Positions 1-10,984 of a DNA stretch of 64,000 bases are shown here, piece by piece. The stretch is from Triangularia verruculosa. Its lineage: Eukaryota > Ascomycota > Sordariomycetes > Sordariales > Podosporaceae. Each line of letters starts with the position of its first letter. Position 1 is the stretch's first letter. The position numbers and the translations under genes are program-made. The stretch is from positions 1 to 64,000 of the forward strand of contig MU863974.1 in NCBI GenBank assembly GCA_033296885.1, read 5' to 3'. The notes beneath the pieces were generated by a model. It searched no databases. It had not been told where the DNA came from and saw nothing but the letters and a program-made list of their open reading frames with translations.

Positions 1-1
1 G

Positions 2-36
<35 letters not shown>

Positions 37-64
37 CCCCCCCCCCCCCCCCCCCCCCCCCCCC
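1..64. repeat. poly-C tract at the window edge
   Basis: Sixty-two of the first 64 bases are C, broken only by G at positions 1 and 36. No telomere-type TTAGGG/CCCTAA unit is present, so this is not a readable telomere. A homopolymer of this length at the edge of the sequence may be a contig end or a sequencing artefact rather than real DNA. Confidence 0.8.
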
Positions 65-521
65 GGACGAATGTGTAGGTTGGTTTGGTTCATGTTTATT
101 TTATTCTTTTCATTATCATTATCCGCCCCGCCCGGCCGTTTGACACACACACACACCCCTTAGTAGGGATTGTTTTGTTGGTTGCTTATTAGGGCGATGA
201 TAGGAGAGATACCTCTCACTCTCAGCGTCAGGTTCATCATAATACATGATTTAGTTATGACCTTCCCCCCCCATCATCATTAGCCATCAGATATAGTTAG
301 TTATCTTTCGTTCCCGCTATCCATCCCCCTTTCACCACTGAAGAAGAAGAAGAAGACCTCACCACCCACACCCAAAAAACGCCAGAGGAATTAATGTACC
401 ACTCCCCCAAGATAACAGAAAAAAAAAAAGAAAACACGGATCAAAACTGGTAAAAGTAACTAACCCGAAGAAAGGGCTTAAAAAAAGAACTAAAAAGAGG
501 TCAAAATGTAAAAGGAAAGAA
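65..521. other. non-coding region downstream of the TEA-factor gene
   Basis: This stretch holds short simple repeats, including an (AC)n run near 143-156, a (GAA)n run near 341-356 and an A10 run near 420. I see no supported ORF. It is probably the 3' UTR and downstream region of the minus-strand gene that ends at 522. Confidence 0.6.
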
Positions 522-3500
522 TCAACACTGCTTAAAACTCTTCCTCCTCCACTCAAACTCAAGCACATCCTGATCTTGAACGACGTCGTCGTCGTCGTCG
601 CCGTCGCCATCGCCGGCTTCAAAACTGTCAGAGCGCCGTCTCTTGAGGTTCTTCCTCCTCTGGTGGTCTTGCTCCCCGCCCTCAACCATCCCCTCCCCGT
701 TCCCGTTCCCGTTCCCGGCGGACCCCCCCATGTCTAATGCCAGAGGAGGCATCTCCATCGCCGCGGCAGCCTGCTCCAACCTCTGTGCCGCCGTTGTCGT
801 CGTCGTCGGCGAGGCTGGTTGAGAATGATGATGATGGTGGTGGTGGTGGTTATTATGCGACAGATCCAATGGGATAGAAGGTAGGACGTCCTCCCAGTTT
901 TGAGAGGAGAGGTCTTCCTCCTGTTGATGTTGGTGTTGTTGTTGGTGGTGATGGTGGTTGTTGTTAGTGTTGGAAGAAGTAACCTGGCTCCAGTCTGGTT
1001 CCTGAGGTTCTTGCTGCCCGGTGGTAATAAGGTTGGGGCCGAGGGGGGGAGCGGTGGTGGTGAGGGGGGTGTGGGTTGATGTAGCTGAGGTCCAGAGGTC
1101 GTGGTCGTCGCCTGTTGTCGTCGTCGTTGTTGTTATCCCTGTGGTGACGGCGGTGGAGATCCATGGTTGGTGTTGATGGGAGTGGGGCTTGTCAGTTAGA
1201 CTCACTCTGTGGGATTGAGGCTGGGGTGGTTGGCCTGGCCAGGTTGCCAGGGTGGAGTGGTTGTAGCTTGAGGTGGATGGGTAAGGTTGCGACCAGACGT
1301 TGCTTGGGCCGGCTAGACTGTTGGAGGTTGACCAGTGGGATTGGTCGTAGCCGGTTACCGCGTCGAAGGAGGAGTTGGTGTTGGTTAGGAAGGGGTCGGT
1401 CACAGCAGCGAGGGTGTTCAGGGCCGAGTTCGCGTCTAATCCGGCGGTTGTTGTCGCGGCGGGGTGGGTGGACATGTATGTTGGCATTAGATCAGTTTGG
1501 TTGGATGTGCTGTCAAAGTTGTGGGTGAAAGATGTAGTGAGAGAGGCGCTCGGTGGAGGAGTGGCAAGACCGCCGTGGCTACTGAAGCTGTCGAGGGGGC
1601 TGTAGCCGTTTGCCATGGCCGACACGTGTGTTTGACCTGGGGCCATGAGGTGACCGCTGTAAGCCTGTGCAGTTGATGTCGACAGAGGGTTGAGCCCGGT
1701 GGGAGTATCCCAGGCTGACGAAAAGTTCTCGCTCATGCTCGCAGCCAAGTGCTGCTGGTATGTGGGACTAGGAGACATGACCACATCCCGAGAGACAGGC
1801 CGGGCGTGGTGAGAGGAGTAGCCGTCTGCATAGTCCGATACAGTGGAGTTCTTTCTGCTGCCACTGATGATAGCTCGCTGCTGATGTTCCTCGCTCATGG
1901 GGTCGAGAATGGTAAGATGGCGCCACTCCGTCCTCCCGCTCGTTGCAGTGCTGAGTTTGCCATCCACCTCGCTGTGGATCGTCTTGAAAGTCCACACAAT
2001 CACCGCCCGTCGAGTCCACCTCTGTTTCCCTTGGGGTTCAGAGCCATAGTGTGGGGCTTCAGGGGGGCACGACCAGATCTCCTGCATCATGGCAATCTTG
2101 CGCACGAGGTCCATCTGCGTGAGCGGCTTGCTCCGGCGGCCAGGCTTGGCTCCTTCTTCACCATCTTCCTCGGCCTTGATCTTGATATCCTTGCTCCGCT
2201 TTCCATTCTTGCCAGTCTCAGTGAAAGGATGGGCTGGATACTCGGCACAGTTGGTCAGTGTGCTGGCCCAGATGTCGGCGGGAAAGGGGACAGTGACAGA
2301 TTCCCGGTGACGACGCTGAGAAATGCAGTCGCAATGAGCGCGCCCGTCAGCCCGAGGACCATCACAGCCCGGACGGTGCTGATACTGAATCGCAATCTCT
2401 GCTGAAGTCTCGTACGTGGTCTCGGGGGTCGAGTTCTCATGAGAGTAGCTCAACTCCACCGGCCTCACCAGCCGAGTATGTACTTTCCACCGATGGCTCA
2501 GCAGACGAGGCTGTTCAATGTTGATTTCCACCCACGAGTTGAGCTCAGACTGGCTTGGAAACCGTCGTTTCTCCTTGAGCTCGAGCGTGACATTCATGTG
2601 CAGAATGGTGCATCGCTGATCTGTGGTCGAGTCACAGATGCCCTGTAGTCTCTGATACAGTTCCGGAAACGAAGTCTCCCATTTTCTCCCGAGGTCATTG
2701 ACACTGGTAGACTCGATCTGCTGCATCTCCTTGGTGAACTCGTGCAGCAACGCGCCCTTGAAGATTTGCTGCTCCTCCTTGAGCCATGTCTCCCTCTCCA
2801 AATTGCGCGCCAGGTGAGGATATTCGCTCTCCTCAAGCTTGTCGCCGGTAGAAGGGAGAAAGCCAGACCCATCTTCCCTGACCGAAACGCCCTGGTGCGA
2901 CACAAAAATCCAGCATCGTTTGGGCCGGACCGTCGCCTGCTCGTTCAATGCAAGGATGTCGGCAAAGTACTCGTAGTTTGGCCGTTCGTCAGGGAGCCGG
3001 CCTTCAGACAGGGCAACCAGAACGGGGTTGTTCTTCAGGGAAATCGTTTCGATGCCGTCCTTGTCCTTTTCATCGCTGCGGCTGCCCAGGAAAAAGTGGA
3101 CTGTAGGGATGAGCCAAGGGGGAAAGGGCTCTTTGTCAGCTGTTTGCTTCTTTTGGGCGGTTATGCAAGCACTTCGGCAACCCCAAACAAGGGATCAACC
3201 ACGTGGAAGATTTCGGACGTGCACAGACTTACAGCAACGGTGGTTTGCAAAGAAACCCTTGACCACTTGGATGTGACTCGACACTTGCTTCCGGTGTCTT
3301 TTAATGTTGATGTCCGTGTCCCCTCCCGGTGCCATGGTTTGGAGATAGTAGATTTTGAGGTACTCGCCAATCAGCATGTTCCGCCCATGCTGCGACTGCT
3401 TCATGGTGTACTTCTTGCGTTTCATCTGGGGGATAAGCAGCAAGGCTGATGATGTCGTTTTAGTAACAGACACGCCCATTGCTCGGGTCAGCGATATGAC

Positions 3501-3958
3501 TTACCATCGATGAAGCCCCATTCCAAAACATCAGGCCACTTCTGGTCTCCCTTGTCGGCCTGCTTCTTTCTGTAGTTTTGGAAGGCCGCCGGGAGCAGCG
3601 GCATCAATGGGTTTTCTTCCAGTAACCTCCTCCTCGTGTTGGTCACTCTGTGTCCTTGGTAGTGGTGACGCTGGTGATGTGGTCTACCATAGATCGACGA
3701 CGTTGATGAGCCATAGTCTGGGCCAAAGGACTGGGTCGGGACAATAGGTGGTGTTGGTATTGACGGAGACATGGAGGCGAGACCGTTGGCAGTACTCAGC
3801 TGGCGCATCTGTTCCGAATACCAGGCCATCTGTGAGTATTGGGCATTCCCGGTCGACTCTTGGAGCGGTTGTCGTGGCACCGTAGTTCCATGACGGCCCT
3901 CAAGCTCGTCGTCCGGCGACGGAGAATAGCATTGTGACGGAAGAACAGGAAGCCTCAT
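522..3958 (-). CDS. abaA: AbaA/TEC1-type TEA domain transcription factor
   Basis: This is a sequence-specific transcription factor. AbaA controls the middle phase of conidiophore development in Aspergillus, and whether it does so here is inferred. Exons are 3958-3505, 3445-3233 and 3100-522, giving 1081 aa. Both introns are phase 1 with GTAAGT donors, and the first join rebuilds the TEA domain. The TEA domain covers about residues 140-220: it starts at KWPDVLEW, continues through MKRKKYTMKQSQHGRNMLIGEY, and ends in the DNA-recognition helix RKQVSSHIQVVKGFF. After it comes a conserved fungal region (about 220-480), then a long low-complexity tail with Thr, Asn, Gln and His homopolymers, an RRKNLKRRR basic cluster and an acidic GDGDGDDDDD run near the C-terminus. 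Aspergillus AbaA is about 800 aa, so the tail is longer here. The family assignment is firm; orthology to AbaA rather than another TEA protein is likely. Confidence 0.88.
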
Positions 3959-4697
3959 GGCTCAGCTCCAAGAATGAGACCCGGGAACAATGTGTTATGT
4001 TCAGCAACTTTGGAAGCAGAAACCTCCCAGGTGGCAAACACTCCTTTTCAGCCCAGGAACGCTGACGAGAACGAATGAAAGAGGAAGGAATCCTGGGTGG
4101 AATGGTTGTTCGTCAGGATTGCGAGCCAGAACCACATATAAGGTATGCCAGAGCAAAGGAGACAGGCATGAAGAGGGGGCGGCATCGCTTATAAAGGGCC
4201 TCGACATCGTCCCTATCATTGACGATGCTGCATGAAGCGAGGATCAATTTGCACCCCATCACTGCTCAGGGCGATGGACACCCCTCCAGAGTCAAAGAAG
4301 CAGCAAGTTGGGTCTAGGTCAGCCGTCCTGGACTGCATTCAAGATGGTGCCAACACTGGCACGCAAGGGCCATACGGCTCAAATCTGACCTTGCACCGTG
4401 CCCCCTTCGCGGTTGGCGGTACCCTTCGGGACCGCGGGGAGGGAGCATGATGGGAATGCGAACAAAATTAGCCCTACACAGGAACAGATCGATCAGACAC
4501 AACCGTGGAAGCGTGTGCACAACGTGCGAGACGCCAAAACCAAGTTTGTCAAGACAAGGGTGGGGTTTTCTTCAACGAAAGTCGACAGGGGTAAACACAC
4601 TTCTTGGCAAGGGGGGGCGGCCGTTGACATTTTGAGACATTCCTCGAGGTTTCCCTCAGCGAGGGGACCGGCAGGATTAATTTTATTCATTACACTC
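3959..4697. other. intergenic: promoter of the TEA-factor gene and 3' region of mrd1
   Basis: This gap of about 740 bp lies between two minus-strand genes. Short open frames occur on both strands, but none has a recognisable domain or a good splice partner. It most likely holds the 5' UTR and promoter of the TEA factor and the 3' UTR of mrd1. Confidence 0.6.
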
Positions 4698-7459
4698 TCA
4701 TGCCTCATCATCATCATTATCTCCAATATTGACCTTGCTTCTCCCTGCCCCAGTGAGTTGCTGAAGGGCAACCTTGCTGGCTTGGCCGCGCATCTTCTTC
4801 TCCATGGCCTTGATCTGTTCCTCGGGATCAAGATCTTCAGCTTCTGCAAAGTCAAGCACAAGCCTGCGGCCCAACAAATGGGTATCCTTGAGTGCCGTAA
4901 GCGCGTTGAGAGCCTCCTTCGCGGTTGAGAACTCGGCAAAAGCAAAGCCACGCGAAGAGTGGTTGAACTTCTTGGGGATACGAAGAGCAACCAGTTTTCC
5001 GTAATTGCTGAACAATGCGCGGACGTCCTTCTTGGACGCCTCGAACGGAAGGTTCTTGATGACCACCTTTGTGCGCTGAGCACCAGCCTTCTTGGCCAGG
5101 TCCTCCCGCCTCCGCTCTTCGGCCGCGTCGAGGCCCCTGTGGGACGCCTTGACGAGGAGCTTGTACCCGTCAAGCACATGTCCATCCATAGCCTTTTGAG
5201 CAGCCTGTGCCTGCTCCTTGGTCTTGAAGGCGCAGAAACCAAAGCCCATGCTCAACCCCTGACCTGGCTTCTTGGGATCGGTCTTGGTCTTGACTTGTGC
5301 ACCCACGAATCCATCCAAGGGCTTGAAAGCATTTGTCAATCCCTCGGCCGTGGTGGAGAAGTTCAGATTGCGGACGAATAGAGATGCTGTCTCTGGCTGA
5401 TCCTCGCCGTCATCGCGTTCCAGCAGGTCAGAAGCTGACACCTTTTGGACACCGGCAGGACGATCTGCAGACTGGGCCACATTGTCGACGAAGAGACCTT
5501 TCGGGCCTTTCTCAAGATACAGCACAGAGTCCTTGAACCTAGAGTACGCTTTCCTGGCGAAAGCTGCCCTGCAGTGCGCTGGTTGCGCGAACTGGACGAC
5601 AGCAATAGTCCCACTGGGGGGCATCAGCACGCGGAGGACGGAGCCATGCTCCTCGAAGAGAGTTCTGATCTCCTCAATGGTGGCATTCTTGATGTTCTTG
5701 ACCAAGATTGATGTGTCACCTCGTTGCTGAGACTTGAAGGCCTCAATGTTCACACCATGAGTTGCAAAGTAAGCCTTGGCTTCCTGGATAACAGTGGTCT
5801 CAGCGATTGCCTGTTTCACAGCGGCAGACGCGTCGGTTGGATCCAAGAGCTCGTGTTTGGACACCCCCAGGCGTTCGGCTACGGCCGTGTTCACAGCATC
5901 CTGGCTCATAAAAAGCGAATTCCAGTTGAAGGTGCTAGAGGCAGCTTCGGCTTTTTTCTTCAGGAGCTGCTGCTTCTTCAAAGGGAGCTTTGAGATTGCG
6001 TATTCATCAAGCTTGTTCTCCCTTTTGGCAGCAGCCGGGAGGATGTGGATGATGCGGCCTTGGAAGACAGTGCCATCTGTCTGGAATGCGGAAAGCGCCG
6101 CCTCAGGATTGGCATAACGAATCATGGCAAAGCCTTTGCTCTGGCCCCGATTATCCAGCGGAACATGAACCTGCCAGATAGTTAGCGAGAGTCGAGTGTC
6201 ACTAGAGGCGAAACAGCAGGACAACAATCGGGCCTTTTTTTTTTTCAGAATCTCGAAGCATCTACTAAAATACCGAGCCCAGGTTCTCATCATATGCTTT
6301 GCATAAGATGTCCCTATCAGGGGTTCATCATGGAAAGGCCATCGCACGGAGTGAAAGAAAGAGCAATCGTGACAGGCTTACCTCTTCAAGTTCACCAAAC
6401 TGGCTGAAATGGTGCCGAACGTTGTCTTCGGTTACCGTGTAGCTCAGATTTCGCAAAAACAGACGTGCTGTTTTCTCGATCAACTTTACGGCATTCTCAG
6501 GCGTGCGAACAGTGTCTTGTTTCTCAACCTCAGACTCAGCACCCACACCAGGCTCCTGGGTTGCTTGTGCCTGCTCCGCTGAAGGAGCCTGGGTGGCAAC
6601 AGGCACCACATCAGCAGACCGTGCGGAAAACTCGGGGTCATCTGGGTCCACGAGGTCAAGCAGACGGTTTGTCCTGGACCGAAGCCAGTCATCATCTGTG
6701 CCTTCAACGGGTACCTGCGGCAATTCCCTTGCAGGTTCATCGGTCGGTTGGGATGGTGCAGGGGGGCTGATGGCTGCAACAGGGGTGGCGACGGGGAGAG
6801 CCAACGTAGGTGCCTCCTCGATTGGTCGTTTGGACCTTACGGGGATGTCTTCGTACTCATCATCGCTTTCACCACCCTCAATGAGAGCCGTGGGGATCGC
6901 TGTGGCCATTTCTGACTCAACTGCGCTACCCCCCACAGCATCACCGTCCCTAGCCTTCTTGGAGGGATGACCACCCATGACCTCAAGGTACTCTTGGAGC
7001 TTGGCATCGGCCCCATCCACGACATCCCGCTTCCTCTTCTTTGAGCTAGCGTCATCATCAGTTGGCTCTGCCTCTGAAGCATGGGACTTGACGAGAGAGG
7101 GTGCCTTGGCTGCATCACGGCTCGGGACATGAGCAGCTTGTGTGGCTGTTTTTGGAATCGCAGCTTCAATCTACATGCACGATGATCAGTGTCAAACTCC
7201 GTCACGAGTGGGCGTAGGATATCCCTACCGGTTTGGCCAGATCGACGCCGATCCTAGACATGCGAATGAAAGACTTGTTGAAGTACTTCACGGCTTTGGC
7301 TGCATCTTCATGCGACTTGTAACCAACAAACCCGATGCGGCGGTTGGGGATGAGCTTGACATCGGTGACCTCTCGTCCCTGAGCCGAGAAGTGTTTGCGA
7401 AAGTCAGCCTCGGAGATGGACGGTGGTAGGTTCTTGACGAAGATTCTTGACGACTCCAT
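4698..7459 (-). CDS. mrd1: Mrd1, multiple RNA-binding domain protein of the small-subunit processome
   Basis: Mrd1 is a nucleolar protein with several RRMs (RBM19 in animals). It binds 35S pre-rRNA and is needed for the early cleavages that release 18S rRNA. Exons are 7459-7229, 7170-6382 and 6170-4698, giving 830 aa, close to the usual length of fungal Mrd1. RRM1 is at residues 1-77 (RIFVKNLPPSI; RIGFVGYKS). An acidic, Ala/Pro-rich linker with a KKRKR cluster follows. RRM2 (about 311-388; RLFLRNLSYTV, KGFAMIRY) is split by intron 2. RRM3 (about 493-570; SILVKNI) is degenerate in RNP1. RRM4 (about 605-690; LFVRNLNFST, GFGFCAF) and RRM5 (about 712-795; VVIKNLPFEA, RGFAFAEF) are canonical. Intron 2 (211 bp) carries an internal T run. 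It shares a divergent promoter region of about 870 bp with the dynein light chain gene. Confidence 0.94.
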
Positions 7460-8329
7460 TGTGATGGCGCTGACGACGATGTTGCTGCTTGCTCCTTCCG
7501 GTCTGCCGCGGGCAGTTGATTAGAGCAAGTTCTACCGTGTGATCATTGGGACCAGAGTACCGCGGAACAAAGCGACGACTCTGTGGTGGTTGATGTAGTT
7601 TTTGGCTTCAATCGAGGGAAGAGGGAAAGGCCTAAGATTTTTTCCGCACTGGCCCCAATTAAATTTCAAGCTCGGCCCCACCCACACCGGCTTTTCGTTA
7701 TCTTATCGGAAGTCTGCATCAGTCGGGTCAAGCTCCAAAGTCCCAGATACCTGGACCTCCGCCGACGCTCTGCGCAACAGCCGAGTCTAGCTACTTCGGT
7801 CGCCCCAGGTGAGTGACCGCCTCACTGCGGCGCCAATGATTTTGACTTGTCGCGAGCCTTCTGTCCAGTAGCCAAACAACAAACCAGACACGGCGGCTTC
7901 AAGCGTCACTTGTTTGCCTCTTCTCCGCACTCCACCCTTTGTTTTGTTTCCCGACGCCAGCAACTTACATAGTTGATAGCTCAACAATAAGCCATCTCCC
8001 CTCCCCTCTCCTCCTGCACGGCCGAACCTGCACGCCCGCCACTTGGAGCTCTTAGCTGTCGATTACGAACACTAGCATTCATTGTTTGCGCGTACCGGTA
8101 CGTTTGGGTCCCATTTGATTCCCCCCATCTCGTAACCGCATGCTAGAACCAGAGAAGCGCCTGTCGCTTGTCGGCGGCTATTCGACACCCACACCGAACA
8201 TCACCAACACACCGTACAGTTTGCCTTCAACGCCATCGTACTAATTGCTGACCAGACCCGCGGCTGTCTTTGTCCATCGACCCCCAACTGCGCTCACCTC
8301 GTTTCGCCTTCCCGAGATAGACAATCACC
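7460..8329. promoter_or_regulatory. divergent promoter region between mrd1 and the LC8 gene
   Basis: About 870 bp separate the two start codons. The right half is C/T-rich, typical of fungal core promoters and 5' UTRs. I see no clear TATA box and no supported ORF. Confidence 0.5.
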
Positions 8330-9115
8330 ATGGCCGGAGACGATGCTAAGCCCGCTGCCGGGAGCACATCCCCTGTTGCGAGGGAGAAACTTGATGGTGA
8401 GTTTGCCTGCTTCCAGCCCGTACTGGTGTTCCAACCACACCCCTCCTGTTCCCGCTTGAATTGAAACGTGAGGCTAAGAATATACGTCGTGTGACAGCCC
8501 AGATCAAGAGCGCCGACATGGTATGACGAACCAACCCACCTTCCACCGAACCGTTCCGCTTTCGGCGTGCGCATCGAAGAGCTAACACGATACCCCTCCT
8601 TCTACAGTCTGAGGATTTGCAACAAGAGGTCATTGAAGTTTGTACGTAGGAGCACAAGGAATCCGGGATCCTGGCCAGCCGGGAGGACGACAGGCGCATG
8701 GGTGACTGACTTGGTGTCTGCAGCTCAAGAGGCCATGGCAAAGTACTCAGTTGAGAAGGTCAGTCAGTCAAGGATTGGGAACCAAGCCATTCCTCCAAAT
8801 ATTACGGCTACTAGAAGCTAACACTAATTATAGGATATTGCCCAGCACATCAAGAGAACAGTATGGCGTCCACAGGCATCGTGGAATGAGGGGATCAGCT
8901 AACACGCCACCCTGTGTAACAGTTTGACGAAAGAAAGGGACCTACTTGGCATTGCATTGTAGGCCGCCACTTTGGCAGCTTCGTGACGCACGGTAAACTT
9001 CGCCTTGGCTCAATCAGCAAACAAAACTGTTACTAACTCCAGGCCACCAGAAACCAAGCATTTCATCTACTTTTACCTCGGCCACTGCGCCATCCTGCTC
9101 TTCAAGACCCAGTAG
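8330..9115 (+). CDS. dynein light chain LC8 (DYNLL/NudG type)
   Basis: LC8 is a small dimeric hub protein. It is a subunit of cytoplasmic dynein and also binds many other partners through short linear motifs. Seven exons are needed: 8330-8396, 8498-8520, 8608-8641, 8724-8758, 8834-8860, 8923-8992 and 9051-9115, giving 106 aa. All joins keep frame and restore the LC8 core: [20 protein letters not shown], then [29 protein letters not shown] and [15 protein letters not shown]. The N-terminus ([15 protein letters not shown]) is a fungal extension beyond the usual 85-90 aa. The last acceptor is the CACCAG at 9045-9050, not the AG nine bases earlier, because only that one gives HETK. Six introns in 321 coding bases is unusually dense, and the shortest exon is 23 bp. 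No single ORF would reveal this gene. Confidence 0.93.
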
Positions 9116-10100
9116 GGACGCGGCCTCCTCCATTTTCTCTCCAAGCTGTAATTTTTCTCCATAGGGGGATTCCACCGCCATCATTTACAAGTTCTCACCC
9201 CCTATCCAACGACAAGATACAAAGCGAGAAGCAAAACAGCAAAGTCATTATCCGCCCGCACGACAAAAGGAAGCACGAGAAAAAAAAATCATTATTTTGG
9301 TTATTTTTTACCGTAAGATAAGAGAGGAAAAATCTGGAGGAGGCATTTTCACAAACAATGAATGGCATTAATATAGGGGAAGGGGACGGTTTGGGTTGTG
9401 GTAGAAGATAAGAAGGCGAGGAGAGTTGGGGAGGCAGGGGGGACATTGCACAATACAAGGCAATATGGCAATCATGTCAAGTACCCAAGGAGGAGAGTGG
9501 TTTGATGATTGATCTGGGAAGAGGAGTTTTGAGGTTTTAATGAAATGATCTGTTGTCTTTTTTTTCGACCCATGATGGACCGAGAGGGTGCTGATATCAC
9601 ATGATTCCTGGAGCATGCACTGCGGTGGCGCCGGACTTGCGGGCCTGGGGAGCACAGCACCGGCTTTTGAAGAGGCGTGATGAGGCAAGAAGAGGCACGT
9701 CAAGATCGTCGTTGATGCCGAAGTGAGGCGGCATCTGATGTAGGTATGTACGTATTCAGTCAACCTTTCGGTGTTGGCAAGTTTCCGCTGAGCTTGGCGC
9801 CACCCCCTCCGTCCCTCCCTACTTTCGGTGGGTACCTTGTAATGATTTCTTCTTTCCCTAGGACCAAACTCCCGGGAATCTTTAATTCTTCTTGAAAATC
9901 CGGGGAGAGGGGAGGGAGGGATTGCCCGAGACAAGGTGCGATCTAGGGAGATGCTTCATAGATGCAGGTACGAGAGAAGCAAAAGGAGATTTGGATGTCG
10001 AGGAAAGAACGCAGGGAGGGCACGTGCCCCTTTATTCGATATGGCAAAGCACTTTTAGCCTCCTTCCACGTCCCCTTCTTGAGCCCTTCTATCCTTCAAC

Positions 10101-10176
<76 letters not shown>

Positions 10177-10984
10177 CCCTGCTTAAAGGTTCCATTCGGC
10201 ATGATTTCCACACCCACCTTAGGCAAACTTAGGTACCTAGAGCTCTCCGACAAAGAATCCGACAACCTTGGGGAACGCCGAGAAAATTATCATGGCAAAT
10301 TGTTATGCGAACGCATCACATACCCCTTCCCTCTCCTCAAGCATCTTCAGCCTCATGTAAACACACAACAGGTACACAGCACGGCAAGTTACTCCTGTCA
10401 ATTGTGATAAGAATTTGATTTATTTTGTGACAACATCTCAACAAAAAGCTCTCTTCCATCCTGATATCTCTCTCTCTCTTTCTGCTCCGTTCCATCTCAG
10501 CACAGGGGGGTATCAAATCACCTGGTTCCGCTGTCTCCATTCTCTCCTTCCATCTGGGCATCAAACTGGCATTTCAAGTCATCAAAATCAGGTTGTTGTT
10601 GTTGTTGCGTTTGTGACCAGCCAAATCAGAAACACAAAAAGGACAAAAATAACGCAAGAACATGACAACTCAAAAAAAATAAAGGAAAAACAAGAACGCC
10701 CAAAAAATGAGTCTCATGTAAGGTGGATGTTGTGTTGGTGTTGTTGTAATGCCTTTGGTCCCTTCCTCCCCCACCCCCCAATTTCGCTCGATTAAAATGA
10801 CCAGAAAACCCACTGTCTTGTCGTAAAGAAAAGAAAAGAAAAAATCCATATCAAAACCCTCTCAAGTCATGATATTTTTTCCCGCCCTTCCATTTTCCTG
10901 TAGATAGAAGCCCGCCACCACCAAATTTTTGTTAATCATCTTCCTGACCATGACATCCTGTGTCTCTGCCATGAAAATTCCCCC
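9116..10984. other. long non-coding stretch between convergent LC8 and ELL genes
   Basis: This stretch of 1.87 kb lies between two convergent genes. A minus-strand open frame of 188 codons (9368-9934) shows no domain, biased composition and no good start context. The interval holds a (TG)36 microsatellite, A-rich runs near 10670-10700 and a (GTT)n run near 10592-10606. It probably contains two long 3' UTRs and spacer. Confidence 0.55.
10104..10175. repeat. (TG)36 dinucleotide microsatellite
   Basis: A perfect TG run of 72 bases. Alternating purine-pyrimidine tracts of this kind can adopt Z-DNA and vary in length between strains. It lies in a non-coding region. Confidence 0.97.

Noticed and set aside
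1..64. Telomere
   Set aside because: No TTAGGG or CCCTAA unit is present; the run is almost pure C.
9368..9934. 188-codon minus-strand open frame downstream of LC8
   Set aside because: No domain, biased composition and no splice partners; it lies between two convergent genes where 3' UTRs are expected.
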